Assembly: GCA_965217205.1 (NCBI GenBank)
Contig: OZ244254.1
Location: forward strand, 1,116,001 to 1,180,000
From: Maricaulis sp947259345
Lineage (GTDB): Bacteria; Pseudomonadota; Alphaproteobacteria; Caulobacterales; Maricaulaceae
Length of the DNA stretch: 64,000 bases
Direction of reading: 5' to 3'
The notes beneath the pieces were generated by a model that saw only the letters and a list, made by a program, of their open reading frames with translations, was not told where the DNA came from and did no database searches. Positions within the stretch are counted from its first letter, which is position 1. Each line of letters begins with the position of its first letter. Shown here piece after piece: positions 35,018-42,879 of the stretch. A program made the translations under genes and the position numbers.

Positions 35018-35407
35018 CTAGCAGCGGATTGGCTTGGCGATGGAATGAGCAATGATGGCGTAGACGAGGCTGATTGCGAAACAAGCGCCGACGATCCACG
35101 GCAGGGGCGCGACAACGTCGGTCGGGATTATCTCGGAGATTAATGCCATCATCATGGTTATGCCCACCGTCCACAGGACAACCATCGAGCAGACAAGCGG
35201 GATGAAGGGCCAGAACGCCATGCGCTGGCGTTGTTGGCATTTGGGGCAGCGAATGCTCGCGCCGCTGCCGGACATCATCGCGAAATAGTCGAAATGCCTG
35301 ATGGGTTCACCAACCGGTCCGAGAAGCTTGCGTTGCGCCTGGAGCTCCGCGACATAGGCATCGAAGACATGCCCGCAAGCGACACATTTCATGCGTCCCC
35401 AAGCCAT
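35018..35407 (-). CDS. Small zinc-ribbon membrane protein (third family-like member)
   Basis: A 129-residue protein with CVACGHVFD near residue 8 and CPKCQQRQRM near 54, a wide-spaced pair of Cys knuckles expected to bind zinc, followed by two or three transmembrane helices (FIPLVCSMVVLWTVGITMMMAL and LPWIVGACFAISLVYAIIAH). The ATG at 35407 follows GAGGAACGAC. It has the same zinc-ribbon plus two-helix layout as the pair at 32409-33066, with a longer linker between the knuckles. It precedes the trans-sulfuration gene by 20 nt and may share its transcript. Function unknown. Confidence 0.72.
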   Translation of the reverse strand: MAWGRMKCVACGHVFDAYVAELQAQRKLLGPVGEPIRHFDYFAMMSGSGASIRCPKCQQRQRMAFWPFIPLVCSMVVLWTVGITMMMALISEIIPTDVVAPLPWIVGACFAISLVYAIIAHSIAKPIRC

Positions 35408-35478
35408 TGTCGTTCCTCTATTTTGCCGCCCGACGCGCCCAGCGCGCAATCGTCCATAGATCGCTTGTCAGCCAGCGG

Positions 35479-35560
35479 GCCGTATCCGTTTCTTCAAGTC
35501 AAGGGCGCCGCAGGCGCCGCTTCGCGGGCATGCCCCTTGAGTTGAAGAAACGGATACGGC
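35479..35560. repeat. Long inverted repeat (27-bp arms), possible mobile-element remnant or hairpin
   Basis: The 27-base arms at 35479-35505 and 35534-35560 are complementary at 26 of 27 positions, starting with GCCGTATCCG and separated by a 28-nt GC-rich loop that itself contains GGCGCC twice. Partial symmetry continues outward (CGCTTG on the left, CAAGCG on the right). It lies between hemB and a zinc-ribbon protein gene, both on the minus strand. No T-tract follows. Confidence 0.85.
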
Positions 35561-35648
35561 TATCTCCCGGCAAGCGGTTTATGGTGGGGTGGGCGCGGTG
35601 CGCGGTTTCACCACGGCATGTCTGATCGACGGCGTCCGTGCCCGAGCT

Positions 35649-36629
35649 CTACCCCGCCAGCGTCATCGCCGCCCGCCTGGCAAAATAGGTGATGATCCCC
35701 GCCGCACCGGCACGCTTGAAGGCCAGCAGGCTTTCCATCATCACCCGGTCGCCATCGATCCAGCCATTGGCGGCGGCCGCTTCGATCATGGCGTATTCGC
35801 CAGAGACCTGGAAGGCGTAGACCGGGACGGGGAAGGTGTCGGAGAGGGCGCGGACGATGTCGAGATAGGGCAGGCCGGGCTTGACCATGACCATGTCGGC
35901 ACCCTCGGCGATGTCGAGTTCGACCTCGCGCAGGCATTCATCGCGATTGGACGGGTCCATCTGATAGGTCTGCTTGTCGCCCTTCAGGGCGGCAGCCGAG
36001 CCGATCGCCTCGCGATAGGGGCCGTAAAAGCCCGACGCGTATTTGGCGGCGTAGGAGAGGATCATCGTGTCGTGATGGCCTTCGCCTTCCAGCGCTTCGC
36101 GGATGGCGCCGATGCGGCCATCCATCATGTCGGACGGCGCGACCACGTCGCAGCCGGCTGCTGCCTGGATGAGGGCTTGCTCGATGAGGCGCTCCACCGT
36201 CGCGTCATTGGCGATGCGGTCGCCATCGAGAATGCCGTCATGGCCATGGGTGGTGAAGGGGTCGAGGGCGACGTCGCAGATCACGCCGAGATTGGGCGCG
36301 GCATCCTTGATGGTCTTGATCGCATTGGGGACCAGACCGTCGGGATTGAGCGCTTCGCTGCCGCCATCATCCTTCTTGGCCGGATCGATATGCGGGAAGA
36401 TGGCCATGGCCGGAATGCCCAAGGCCTGGGCCTCCTTCGCTGCCTTCGCCAGTGCAGCAAGGGAGAGGCGTTCCACACCCGGCATGGCCGCCACCGGCTC
36501 GACCGGGTCTGCCGTGTCGGAGACCACGACCGACCAGATCAGGTCATTCACCGACAGGGCATTTTCGCGCACGAGGCGGCGTGACCAGTCAGCCTGGCGG
36601 GTGCGGCGAAGGCGGGTATTGGGATACAT
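35649..36629 (-). CDS. hemB: Delta-aminolevulinic acid dehydratase (porphobilinogen synthase)
   Basis: Condenses two 5-aminolevulinates to porphobilinogen in heme synthesis. The 326-residue TIM-barrel enzyme has both Schiff-base lysines, in SYAAKYASGFYGPYR and VMVKPGLPYLDIV, and the N-terminal RLRRTRQADWSR. The metal-site region reads CDVALDPFTTHGHDG, lacking the Cys triad of zinc-type enzymes, so it is of the Mg2+-dependent type common in alphaproteobacteria. It starts at ATG 36629. Its partner hemA is 4 kb away at 40697 on the other strand. Confidence 0.95.
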   Translation of the reverse strand: MYPNTRLRRTRQADWSRRLVRENALSVNDLIWSVVVSDTADPVEPVAAMPGVERLSLAALAKAAKEAQALGIPAMAIFPHIDPAKKDDGGSEALNPDGLVPNAIKTIKDAAPNLGVICDVALDPFTTHGHDGILDGDRIANDATVERLIEQALIQAAAGCDVVAPSDMMDGRIGAIREALEGEGHHDTMILSYAAKYASGFYGPYREAIGSAAALKGDKQTYQMDPSNRDECLREVELDIAEGADMVMVKPGLPYLDIVRALSDTFPVPVYAFQVSGEYAMIEAAAANGWIDGDRVMMESLLAFKRAGAAGIITYFARRAAMTLAG

Positions 36630-36763
36630 GGCGGCCTCTGGTCTTTGCGCTTTTCAATGACATATCAAACTTGCCGCCGCGGCAAACCCGCGTTACGGCT
36701 CCGGCCAAGGCCGTCAGGCAAGATTTGTCCGTCAAACATCCGATTAGCAACAGGAGCGCTGCT

Positions 36764-37900
36764 GTGGATTTCGCTCTCACAGAAGATCAGACCCTGATCC
36801 GCGACATGGCGAAAAAATTCGCCGATAACCACTTGAAGCCGAATGCGGCCCAGTGGGATGAGGAAAAACACTTCCCCGTCGAGGTGATGCGCGAGGCCGC
36901 GGAGCTCGGTTTTGCCGGTATATATACCCGCGAGGACGTCGGTGGCTCGGCGTTGTCGCGTCTCGATGCGGCGATCATCTTCGAAGAGCTGTCGCGTGGC
37001 TGTGTGCCCACGGCGGCCTTCCTGTCCATCCACAATATGTGCGCCTGGATGATCGATAGCTGGGGCAATGAAGACCAGCGTCAGCGCTTACTGCCCGGCA
37101 TGATGACGATGGAGAAGATCGCCTCCTATTGCCTCACCGAGCCGGGTGCCGGCTCCGACGCCGCCCAGCTGCGGACCAAGGCCGTTCGTGACGGTGATGA
37201 TTATGTGCTCAATGGATCGAAGGCCTTCATTTCGGGCGCGGGCACGTCGGATTATTATGTCGTCATGTGCCGCACGGGCGGTGACGGACCGAAAGGCATC
37301 TCGACCATTGTGGTCGAGAAGGACACGCCGGGCCTCTCCTTTGGGGCCAATGAAAAGAAGATGGGCTGGAATGCCCAGCCGACCCGCGTCGTCACCTTCG
37401 AGGACTGCCGTGTTCCCGCCGCGAATTTGCTGGCGGAAGAGGGGATGGGTTTCACCCTGGCGATGAAGGGCCTCAATGGCGGCCGCATCAATATCGGTGC
37501 CTGCTCGCTGGGCGGGGCGACCGAGGCCTTCGAGCTGGCCAAGGCGTATGTCGGCACGCGCAAGCAGTTCGGTCGTGAGATCGGTCAATTCCAGGTCACC
37601 CAGTTCAAGCTGGCCGACATGGCGACCGAGCTCGAAGCCTCCCGCATGATGCTTTATCGCGGCGCTGCGGCGATTGATGCCGGCGACCCGTCCGCGGCCA
37701 AGTATTGCGCCATGGCCAAGCGGTTCGCGACCGATACGTGTTTCGACGTCGCCAACCAGGCGCTGCAGCTGCATGGCGGCTATGGCTATCTCAAGGACTA
37801 CCCGCTTGAGCGCATCGTCCGCGATCTCCGCGTCCACCAGATTCTGGAAGGTACGAATGAGATCATGCGCGTGATTATTGCCAAGGATGTGATGAAGTAG
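36764..37900 (+). CDS. Acyl-CoA dehydrogenase, probably isobutyryl-CoA dehydrogenase
   Basis: FAD enzyme introducing the 2,3-double bond in an acyl-CoA. The 378-residue protein has CLTEPGAGSDAAQLRTKAV and NGSKAFISGAG, FQVTQFKLADMA, LHGGYGYLKDYPLERIVRDL and the catalytic-base region QILEGTNEIMR. The next two genes encode 3-hydroxyisobutyryl-CoA hydrolase and 3-hydroxyisobutyrate dehydrogenase, so isobutyryl-CoA (from valine) is the likely substrate. The start is GTG at 36764 (VDFALTEDQTLIRDMA) with AGGAGC 7 nt upstream; the long open frame before it is antisense to hemB. Confidence 0.9.
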   Translation: MDFALTEDQTLIRDMAKKFADNHLKPNAAQWDEEKHFPVEVMREAAELGFAGIYTREDVGGSALSRLDAAIIFEELSRGCVPTAAFLSIHNMCAWMIDSWGNEDQRQRLLPGMMTMEKIASYCLTEPGAGSDAAQLRTKAVRDGDDYVLNGSKAFISGAGTSDYYVVMCRTGGDGPKGISTIVVEKDTPGLSFGANEKKMGWNAQPTRVVTFEDCRVPAANLLAEEGMGFTLAMKGLNGGRINIGACSLGGATEAFELAKAYVGTRKQFGREIGQFQVTQFKLADMATELEASRMMLYRGAAAIDAGDPSAAKYCAMAKRFATDTCFDVANQALQLHGGYGYLKDYPLERIVRDLRVHQILEGTNEIMRVIIAKDVMK

Positions 37901-37954
37901 GGGGTGGCAAAGCCGCTCCGTGACATTTGTATTGCCAGGACATCAGGGATCACC

Positions 37955-39013
37955 ATGACCGACGAACCCGAAATCATCGCCCGCAAGATTGGCCAGGTTG
38001 GCCGGATCACGCTCAATCGTCCCAAGGCGCTGAATGCGCTGACCCATGGCATGTGCCTGTCGATGATCGACGCGCTGGAGGCCTGGCGTGATGATGACAG
38101 CGTGCAGGTCATCGTGGTCGACGGGGCTGGCGAGAAGGGGTTTTGTGCCGGCGGGGACATTCTCAAACTGCATGACAGTGGCAAGGCGGGCGACGACCAG
38201 GCTTGGCTGTTCTGGCGCGACGAGTATCGGCTCAACACGCTGATCCACCACTATCCCAAACCCTATGTCGCGCTGATCGACGGCATCACCATGGGCGGCG
38301 GCGTCGGGGTTTCGGTGCACGGCTCGCACCGGGTCGCCGGTGATCGCACGATGTTCGCCATGCCCGAAACCGGGATCGGCTTTCACCCGGATGTCGGCGG
38401 GGCCTATTTCCTGCCGCGCCTTGCCGGCGAGATCGGCACCTGGATGGGCCTGACCGGCGCCCGCCTGAAAGCCCCCGATTGTGTCGCCGCCGGTCTGGCC
38501 ACGCATTACTGCCCGTCGGGCCAGTATGACGCGCTTGTCGAAGCGCTCGAAAACGCGGATCTGACCGGCGAAGAATCGCTGGAAGTCCTGCTGGAGGAAT
38601 TCTCCGGTGATCCCGGTGACAGCGATCTGTCGGTCACACGCGGTCTCATCGATGCAGCCTTTGCCGGTGACAGTGTCGACGAGATCACGGCGCGCATCGA
38701 CGGGGCTGGGGATGGCTGGTCGGCCAAGCAGGCAAAAATCCTGGCAAGCAAATCCCCGACGGCGTTGAAACTGACCCTGGCTTGTTTGCGCAAGGGCGGT
38801 GATCTCTCCTTCGAGGATGTGATGCGTCAGGATTTGCGCGTGTCGAGCTGGTGCCTGACGGGGACGGATTTCTACGAGGGTGTCCGCGCGGTGATCATCG
38901 ACAAGGACCAGTCGCCGAACTGGTCGCCGGCCGCGGATGATAGCGAGATCGAGCAAGCCTTCGCGCCACTCGATGACGCTCACGAGATGAGCTTTCTCGA
39001 AAACACGGCCTAG
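37955..39013 (+). CDS. 3-hydroxyisobutyryl-CoA hydrolase (crotonase fold)
   Basis: Hydrolyses 3-hydroxyisobutyryl-CoA in valine breakdown. The 352-residue protein is longer than simple enoyl-CoA hydratases, as expected for HIBCH. It shows ITLNRPKALNALTHGM, GAGEKGFCAGGDI, DGITMGGGVGVSVHG and the HIBCH signature MPETGIGFHPDVGGAYFL. The C-terminal extension contains SWCLTGTDFYEGVRAVIIDK, also typical. The ATG at 37955 follows CAGGGATC. It lies between the acyl-CoA dehydrogenase and the 3-hydroxyisobutyrate dehydrogenase, same direction. Confidence 0.92.
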   Translation: MTDEPEIIARKIGQVGRITLNRPKALNALTHGMCLSMIDALEAWRDDDSVQVIVVDGAGEKGFCAGGDILKLHDSGKAGDDQAWLFWRDEYRLNTLIHHYPKPYVALIDGITMGGGVGVSVHGSHRVAGDRTMFAMPETGIGFHPDVGGAYFLPRLAGEIGTWMGLTGARLKAPDCVAAGLATHYCPSGQYDALVEALENADLTGEESLEVLLEEFSGDPGDSDLSVTRGLIDAAFAGDSVDEITARIDGAGDGWSAKQAKILASKSPTALKLTLACLRKGGDLSFEDVMRQDLRVSSWCLTGTDFYEGVRAVIIDKDQSPNWSPAADDSEIEQAFAPLDDAHEMSFLENTA

Positions 39014-39076
39014 ACGCTGACAAATATCACTACAAAGACATCACAAAGAACACCACGATCCCCGGGGAGAGAAAAC

Positions 39077-39970
39077 ATGGCCCGCATCGCCTTTATCGGA
39101 CTTGGAAACATGGGCTCCGGCATGGCCGCCAATCTGGTCAAGGCCGGGCATGAGGTGCACGCCTTCGATCTCAGCGCCGCCGCCATAGCCCAGGCCGTGG
39201 AGCAGGGCGCTAAGCCAGCCAACTCCGCCATTGATGCGGTGACCGGCAGCGAGGCCGTGGTCACCATGCTGCCCGCCGGCAAGCATGTACGCGCTGTTTA
39301 TGAAGGCCAGATCTTTGACGCTGCGGCACCGGGCACGCTCTTCCTCGATTGCTCGACCATTGATGTCGACAGTGCCCGCCATGTCGGCGGTCTGGCCGTG
39401 GAGAAGGGTTTCCGCTTTGTCGATGCCCCGGTCTCCGGAGGCGTCGCAGCGGCCCAGGGCGGCACGCTGACCTTCATGGTCGGTGGCAGTGAAGGCGATT
39501 TCGCAGCGGCGGAACCCATTCTCGACGCGATGGGCAAGGCGGTCATCCGCGCCGGTGAAGTCGGGGCCGGCCAGGCGGCCAAGATCTGCAACAACATGCT
39601 GCTGGCGATCACCATGATCGGCACCTGCGAAGCCTTTGCCCTGGCCGAGAAGCTGGGCCTGGACCAACAGAATTTCTTCGACATCGCGTCCAAGGCGTCC
39701 GGCCAGTCTTGGTCGATGACCTCCTACTGCCCGGTCCCGGGCCCGATCCCGACCACACCGGCCAATAACGGCTACAAGCCGGGCTTTGCCACGGCCATGA
39801 TGCTCAAGGATCTCAAGCTGGCGCAGGACGCGGCACAAAGCGCCGGAGCGACCACGCCGCTGGGCGCCCAGGCTGAAGCGCTCTACGCCATGTTCGACAA
39901 TCTGGGCGGCGGTCCGTCAGACTTTTCCGGCATCTACAAGCTGTTGGATGGAAGCTGGGAAAACCGCTGA
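39077..39970 (+). CDS. mmsB: 3-hydroxyisobutyrate dehydrogenase
   Basis: Oxidises 3-hydroxyisobutyrate to methylmalonate semialdehyde with NAD+. The 297-residue protein has RIAFIGLGNMGSGMAANLVK with FDLS at the end of the second strand (acidic residue, NAD preference), LDCSTIDVDSARHV, FVDAPVSGGVAAAQGGTLTF, and the catalytic Lys in GAGQAAKICNNMLLA. PVPGPIPTTPANNGYKPGF is characteristic of HIBADH. It follows the hydrolase by 63 nt with GGGGAGAG upstream of the ATG. The next enzyme, methylmalonate-semialdehyde dehydrogenase (mmsA), is not in the window. Confidence 0.93.
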   Translation: MARIAFIGLGNMGSGMAANLVKAGHEVHAFDLSAAAIAQAVEQGAKPANSAIDAVTGSEAVVTMLPAGKHVRAVYEGQIFDAAAPGTLFLDCSTIDVDSARHVGGLAVEKGFRFVDAPVSGGVAAAQGGTLTFMVGGSEGDFAAAEPILDAMGKAVIRAGEVGAGQAAKICNNMLLAITMIGTCEAFALAEKLGLDQQNFFDIASKASGQSWSMTSYCPVPGPIPTTPANNGYKPGFATAMMLKDLKLAQDAAQSAGATTPLGAQAEALYAMFDNLGGGPSDFSGIYKLLDGSWENR

Positions 39971-39985
39971 TTTCAATTTGAACGG

Positions 39986-40004
39986 CCCTGTTAAGGGGAT
40001 TTTT
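39986..40004 (+). terminator. Possible short terminator after mmsB
   Basis: CCCT (39986-39989), loop GTTA, AGGG (39994-39997), then GATTTTT. The stem is only 4-5 bp but the T-tract follows directly, 16 nt after the mmsB stop. Confidence 0.35.
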
Positions 40005-40072
40005 GCGCTTTCACATTACAGTCCGCACCGAACGTAAAAAACGATCATCAAAGATCGGGTGGAGTGTGTGTG

Positions 40073-40564
40073 ATGGCGATGGCAGAAAGCGTGGCACCGG
40101 AAGCGGCGCCGAGTTCCGATTATCTTGAGCTTCTTCAACTGGTGGAACGCCTCCACCGACAGCTGCTTGATGTGGTCAAGGATGAGCTCGACCGTGAGGG
40201 GCTGGACGATCTGAACAGTGTGCAGGCCCTGCTCCTGTTCAATATCGGCGACCAGGAATTGACGGCAGGTGAGCTGCGGACGCGGGGCCATTATCTGGGC
40301 TCCAACGTGTCCTACAATCTCAAGAAGCTCGTCGATGCCGGCTATATCCGTCATGAGCGGTCGGCGGTGGACCGCCGTGCCGTGCGGGTCAGCCTGACCG
40401 ATAGCGGTTTCGCTGTCTGTGCTCATTTGAACAAGCTTTTCGAGCGGCAGGGAACGTCGCTGAACCCGGTCGGCGGTGTTGATGTCGAGCAATTGCCGGC
40501 CATGAATACGGTATTGGCACGGATCGAACGCTTCTGGGCTGATCACATCCGTTTCCGGATGTAG
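40073..40564 (+). CDS. ldtR: LdtR-type MarR family transcriptional regulator
   Basis: The 163-residue winged-helix protein has the sequence pattern of the alphaproteobacterial LdtR group: LNSVQALLLFNIGDQELTAG, LRTRGHYLGSNVSYNLKKLV and GYIRHERSAVDRRAVRVSL. LdtR is known in Liberibacter and rhizobia as an activator of an L,D-transpeptidase gene and of stress tolerance (family knowledge); the target here is not adjacent. The ATG at 40073 is chosen because GGTGGAG lies 7 nt upstream; GTG codons just before it are alternatives. CGATC and GATCG flank six bases 15-30 nt upstream and may belong to its promoter. Confidence 0.85.
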   Translation: MAMAESVAPEAAPSSDYLELLQLVERLHRQLLDVVKDELDREGLDDLNSVQALLLFNIGDQELTAGELRTRGHYLGSNVSYNLKKLVDAGYIRHERSAVDRRAVRVSLTDSGFAVCAHLNKLFERQGTSLNPVGGVDVEQLPAMNTVLARIERFWADHIRFRM

Positions 40565-40609
40565 GGCCTGTCCAACTGTTCATGAAAAAATCCATTGGGT
40601 GCGGCGCTT

Positions 40610-40626
40610 CGTCCATTATACGGACG
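40610..40626. promoter_or_regulatory. Inverted repeat in the hemA upstream region
   Basis: CGTCC (40610-40614) and GGACG (40622-40626) flank ATTATAC; a further GTCCG lies near 40656-40660. The repeated GGAC/GTCC boxes between ldtR and hemA could form a regulator site. Evidence is only the symmetry and position. Confidence 0.3.
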
Positions 40627-40696
40627 GGTGATTACGGACTATACGTCGACTCACCGTCCGGTTGGCATGTAGTGATCGTCGTGAAAGGCCCGCCCC

Positions 40697-41920
40697 ATGG
40701 ATTACCAAACCGCGTTTCAGGATGCCGTCCGTCGTGTGAAGGCTGAAGGTCGCTACCGCGTCTTTGCCGATCTTCTGCGGCGCAAGGGTGAGTTCCCCGT
40801 CGCGCGTTGGCGCTCTGACGAGGGCAAGGTCCGCGACGTTACGGTCTGGTGTTCCAATGATTATCTTGGCATGGGCCAGGTGCCTTGCGTCGTGGAGTCG
40901 ATGAAAAAGGCGATCGATGATGTTGGCTCAGGTGCCGGCGGCACGCGCAATATCTCCGGTACCACCCATTATCATGTCGAGCTTGAGCGCTCGCTCGCCG
41001 ATCTGCACCAGAAAGATGCGGCGCTGCTCTTCACCTCCGGTTACATTGCGAATGAGGCGACGCTGTCGACCCTGGGAAAGATCCTGCCCGGCCTGATCAT
41101 GTTCTCCGACGAGCTCAACCACGCCTCCATGATTGAGGGCGTGAAAGGGGCGCGCTGCGAAAAGCGCATCTGGCGTCACAATGATCTCGAACATCTGGAA
41201 GAATTGCTGGCCGCCGCACCGGCCGATGCGCCGAAAGTCATTGCTTTCGAGTCGGTCTATTCCATGGACGGCGATATCGGCCCTCTGGAAGCCGTCTGCG
41301 ACCTCGCCGACAAATATGGCGCGCTGACCTATCTCGACGAAGTCCACGCCGTTGGCCTGTACGGTCTTCGCGGCGCCGGCATTGCCGAACGTGAAGGCCT
41401 GATGGACCGGATCGACATTATTGAAGGCACGCTGGGCAAGGCGTTTGGCGTGATGGGGGGCTATATCGCTGCTGACGGCGCGATTGTCGACGCTATCCGC
41501 TCCATGGCGCCCGGTTTCATATTCACCACCGCCCTTCCACCGGCCCTGGCCGCCGGTGCGCGGGCCAGCGTCGAATACCTCAAGGCCGCGCATCATCTGC
41601 GCGAGTCGCACCAGGAGCGCGCTGCGACCTTGAAGGCGCGCCTCGCCGAGGCCGGTTACCCGGTGATGGAATCCGAGACCCATATCGTTCCCATCAAGGT
41701 GGGCGATCCGGTGCTTTGCAAACGCATTTCCGACATGCTGCTCGAAGAGCATGGTGTCTACGTCCAGCCGATCAATTATCCGACTGTGCCCCGGGGAACG
41801 GAGCGCCTCCGCTTGACGCCCAGCCCGCTACACGACGATGGAATGTTTGACCAGCTCATCGAGGCACTGGATGATGTCTGGGAGCGGGCGTGCGAACAGA
41901 CCGGGGTGGCCCGGGCCTGA
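40697..41920 (+). CDS. hemA: 5-aminolevulinate synthase
   Basis: PLP enzyme condensing glycine and succinyl-CoA to 5-aminolevulinate, the first step of heme synthesis by the Shemin (C4) pathway used in alphaproteobacteria. The 407-residue protein shows VWCSNDYLGMGQ, GSGAGGTRNISGTTHYHVEL, FSDELNHASMIEG, FESVYSMDGDIGPLE, TYLDEVHAVGLYG and the PLP-Lys in IEGTLGKAFGVMGGY. The C-terminus VYVQPINYPTVPRGTERLRL distinguishes ALAS from related oxoamine synthases. Length is normal. The ATG lies at 40697, 133 nt after ldtR. Confidence 0.95.
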   Translation: MDYQTAFQDAVRRVKAEGRYRVFADLLRRKGEFPVARWRSDEGKVRDVTVWCSNDYLGMGQVPCVVESMKKAIDDVGSGAGGTRNISGTTHYHVELERSLADLHQKDAALLFTSGYIANEATLSTLGKILPGLIMFSDELNHASMIEGVKGARCEKRIWRHNDLEHLEELLAAAPADAPKVIAFESVYSMDGDIGPLEAVCDLADKYGALTYLDEVHAVGLYGLRGAGIAEREGLMDRIDIIEGTLGKAFGVMGGYIAADGAIVDAIRSMAPGFIFTTALPPALAAGARASVEYLKAAHHLRESHQERAATLKARLAEAGYPVMESETHIVPIKVGDPVLCKRISDMLLEEHGVYVQPINYPTVPRGTERLRLTPSPLHDDGMFDQLIEALDDVWERACEQTGVARA

Positions 41921-41948
41921 ATTCAGTCTGCCCGAGCGAGGTCGGACA

Positions 41949-42176
41949 ATGGCCGGCGAAATATTCGTCGAAATCCAGCGAGTTGGAAATGCCTTGCGCG
42001 TGGCGGCCATTGACGGTGCCACTGCCGAGGAGGTCGTTTTCCAGGTGCCCGCCAAGACCCCGCGCGCGGACATTGATGTCCTCGCGCGGGCGAAGCTGGC
42101 CTGGAAGCTCAAGCGGGAAGCGGTCAACAAGAAACGGCCGGACCCAGGGTCCGGCCGTCGCGGCATTGAAGTCTAG
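41949..42176 (+). CDS. Small conserved-type protein of unknown function
   Basis: A 75-residue protein beginning MAGEIFVEIQRVGNALRVAAID, followed by a basic helical C-terminus (ARAKLAWKLKREAVNKKRPD). It resembles the short alphaproteobacterial proteins with an FVE..QVGN..KV.AID start (possibly DUF6898), but I cannot confirm the family. The ATG has GAGG about 9 nt upstream. It lies 28 nt after hemA and probably shares its transcript. The last 14 codons contain a perfect hairpin (42135-42157), which looks like a transcription terminator or stabiliser placed inside the gene. Confidence 0.65.
   Translation: MAGEIFVEIQRVGNALRVAAIDGATAEEVVFQVPAKTPRADIDVLARAKLAWKLKREAVNKKRPDPGSGRRGIEV
42135..42157. 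terminator. Perfect GC-rich palindrome at the 3' end of the small gene
   Basis: CGGCCGGACCC and GGGTCCGGCCG are perfect 11-bp arms around a single A. The palindrome lies between ldtR-hemA on one side and convergent mucR on the other. The downstream T-tract is missing, so it may serve both strands as a pause or 3' end stabiliser. It is inside the open frame of the 75-residue protein. Confidence 0.5.
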
Positions 42177-42186
42177 GTCGGGCCAG

Positions 42187-42609
42187 CTAGCCGTCTTTCT
42201 TGCCGCGTCCCAGGCCAATATCCTTGGCGAATTGTGAGCGTTTGCGCGAATAGGCTGGCGCGACCATCGGGTAATCCGATGGCAGGCCCCATTTTCGGCG
42301 GTAATCATCTGGCGACATATTGTACTGGGAGCGCAGATAGCGCTTGAGCATCTTGAGTTTTTTGCCGTCTTCCAAGCAAACGATGTAGTCGTCAGCAACC
42401 GATTTGGATACGGCAATCGCCGGCTTGGTCTTCGGCTCCGGTTTGACTTCCGACTCGGAGACTTCCTTCATTGTCGCATGCACTGACTTGATCAGATCAG
42501 GCACGTTATCGGCCGGCATGGAATTGTGTGAGAGGTAGGATGCGACGACATCGGTGGTCATCCTCAGCAACTCTTCCTTGTCGATATCGGGGAGCATGTC
42601 ATCGGCCAT
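42187..42609 (-). CDS. mucR: MucR family transcriptional regulator with altered zinc finger
   Basis: Global regulator of the Ros/MucR family, which in alphaproteobacteria binds AT-rich promoters as an H-NS-like protein and in Caulobacter controls cell-cycle genes. The 140-residue protein has the N-terminal oligomerisation part (ELLRMTTDVVASYLSHN), the finger region IVCLEDGKKLKMLKRYLRSQ and the tail PDDYRRKWGLPSDYPMVAPAYSRKRSQFAKDIGLGR. Of the Ros-type ligands (C-x2-C, then His, His), only the first Cys remains: positions are D, Y and Q/Y. The upstream region 42610-42879 is AT-rich, consistent with autoregulation. Confidence 0.92.
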   Translation of the reverse strand: MADDMLPDIDKEELLRMTTDVVASYLSHNSMPADNVPDLIKSVHATMKEVSESEVKPEPKTKPAIAVSKSVADDYIVCLEDGKKLKMLKRYLRSQYNMSPDDYRRKWGLPSDYPMVAPAYSRKRSQFAKDIGLGRGKKDG

Positions 42610-42879
42610 TTACAGAACCTTTCCGGAAACACTGTCTTGCTTTCGTCACACGTAGTGACTTCATTCATTATTGCAATGAACGATCGATATTATGACTTGA
42701 TGTCGAGTTCAAGAGAGTGCGGTTGAATATATTTCAGTTGTGACAGCGCAGGTAGAATTGCTCAAGTAATTCGATTGGGGGCATGTGGGGGTGATCTGGT
42801 CTGCAGACACGCCAATTGTCCGCTTGCCCCAGTCCGAGCAGCACCTTATCACACGAGGCAAATGTGATGAGGAAGCGTC
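42610..42879. promoter_or_regulatory. AT-rich divergent promoter region of mucR and glyA
   Basis: The 270 bases between the divergent mucR and glyA starts are clearly AT-richer than the rest of the window, with TTCATT (42660-42665) and AATGAA (42675-42680) as inverted arms and runs such as GAATATATTTCAG. MucR-type proteins bind AT-rich DNA with TA steps, so this is a likely autoregulatory site. I saw no riboswitch-like fold in front of glyA. Confidence 0.45.

Noticed and set aside
40582..40737. Leader-peptide-like frame (MKKSIGCGAS...) before hemA
   Set aside because: No ribosome site, runs into hemA in another frame and has no regulatory codon run.
42610..42879. Riboswitch in front of glyA
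   Set aside because: I looked for SAM, glycine and SAM/SAH-type cores but saw no convincing pairing pattern; the AT-rich character fits protein binding better.
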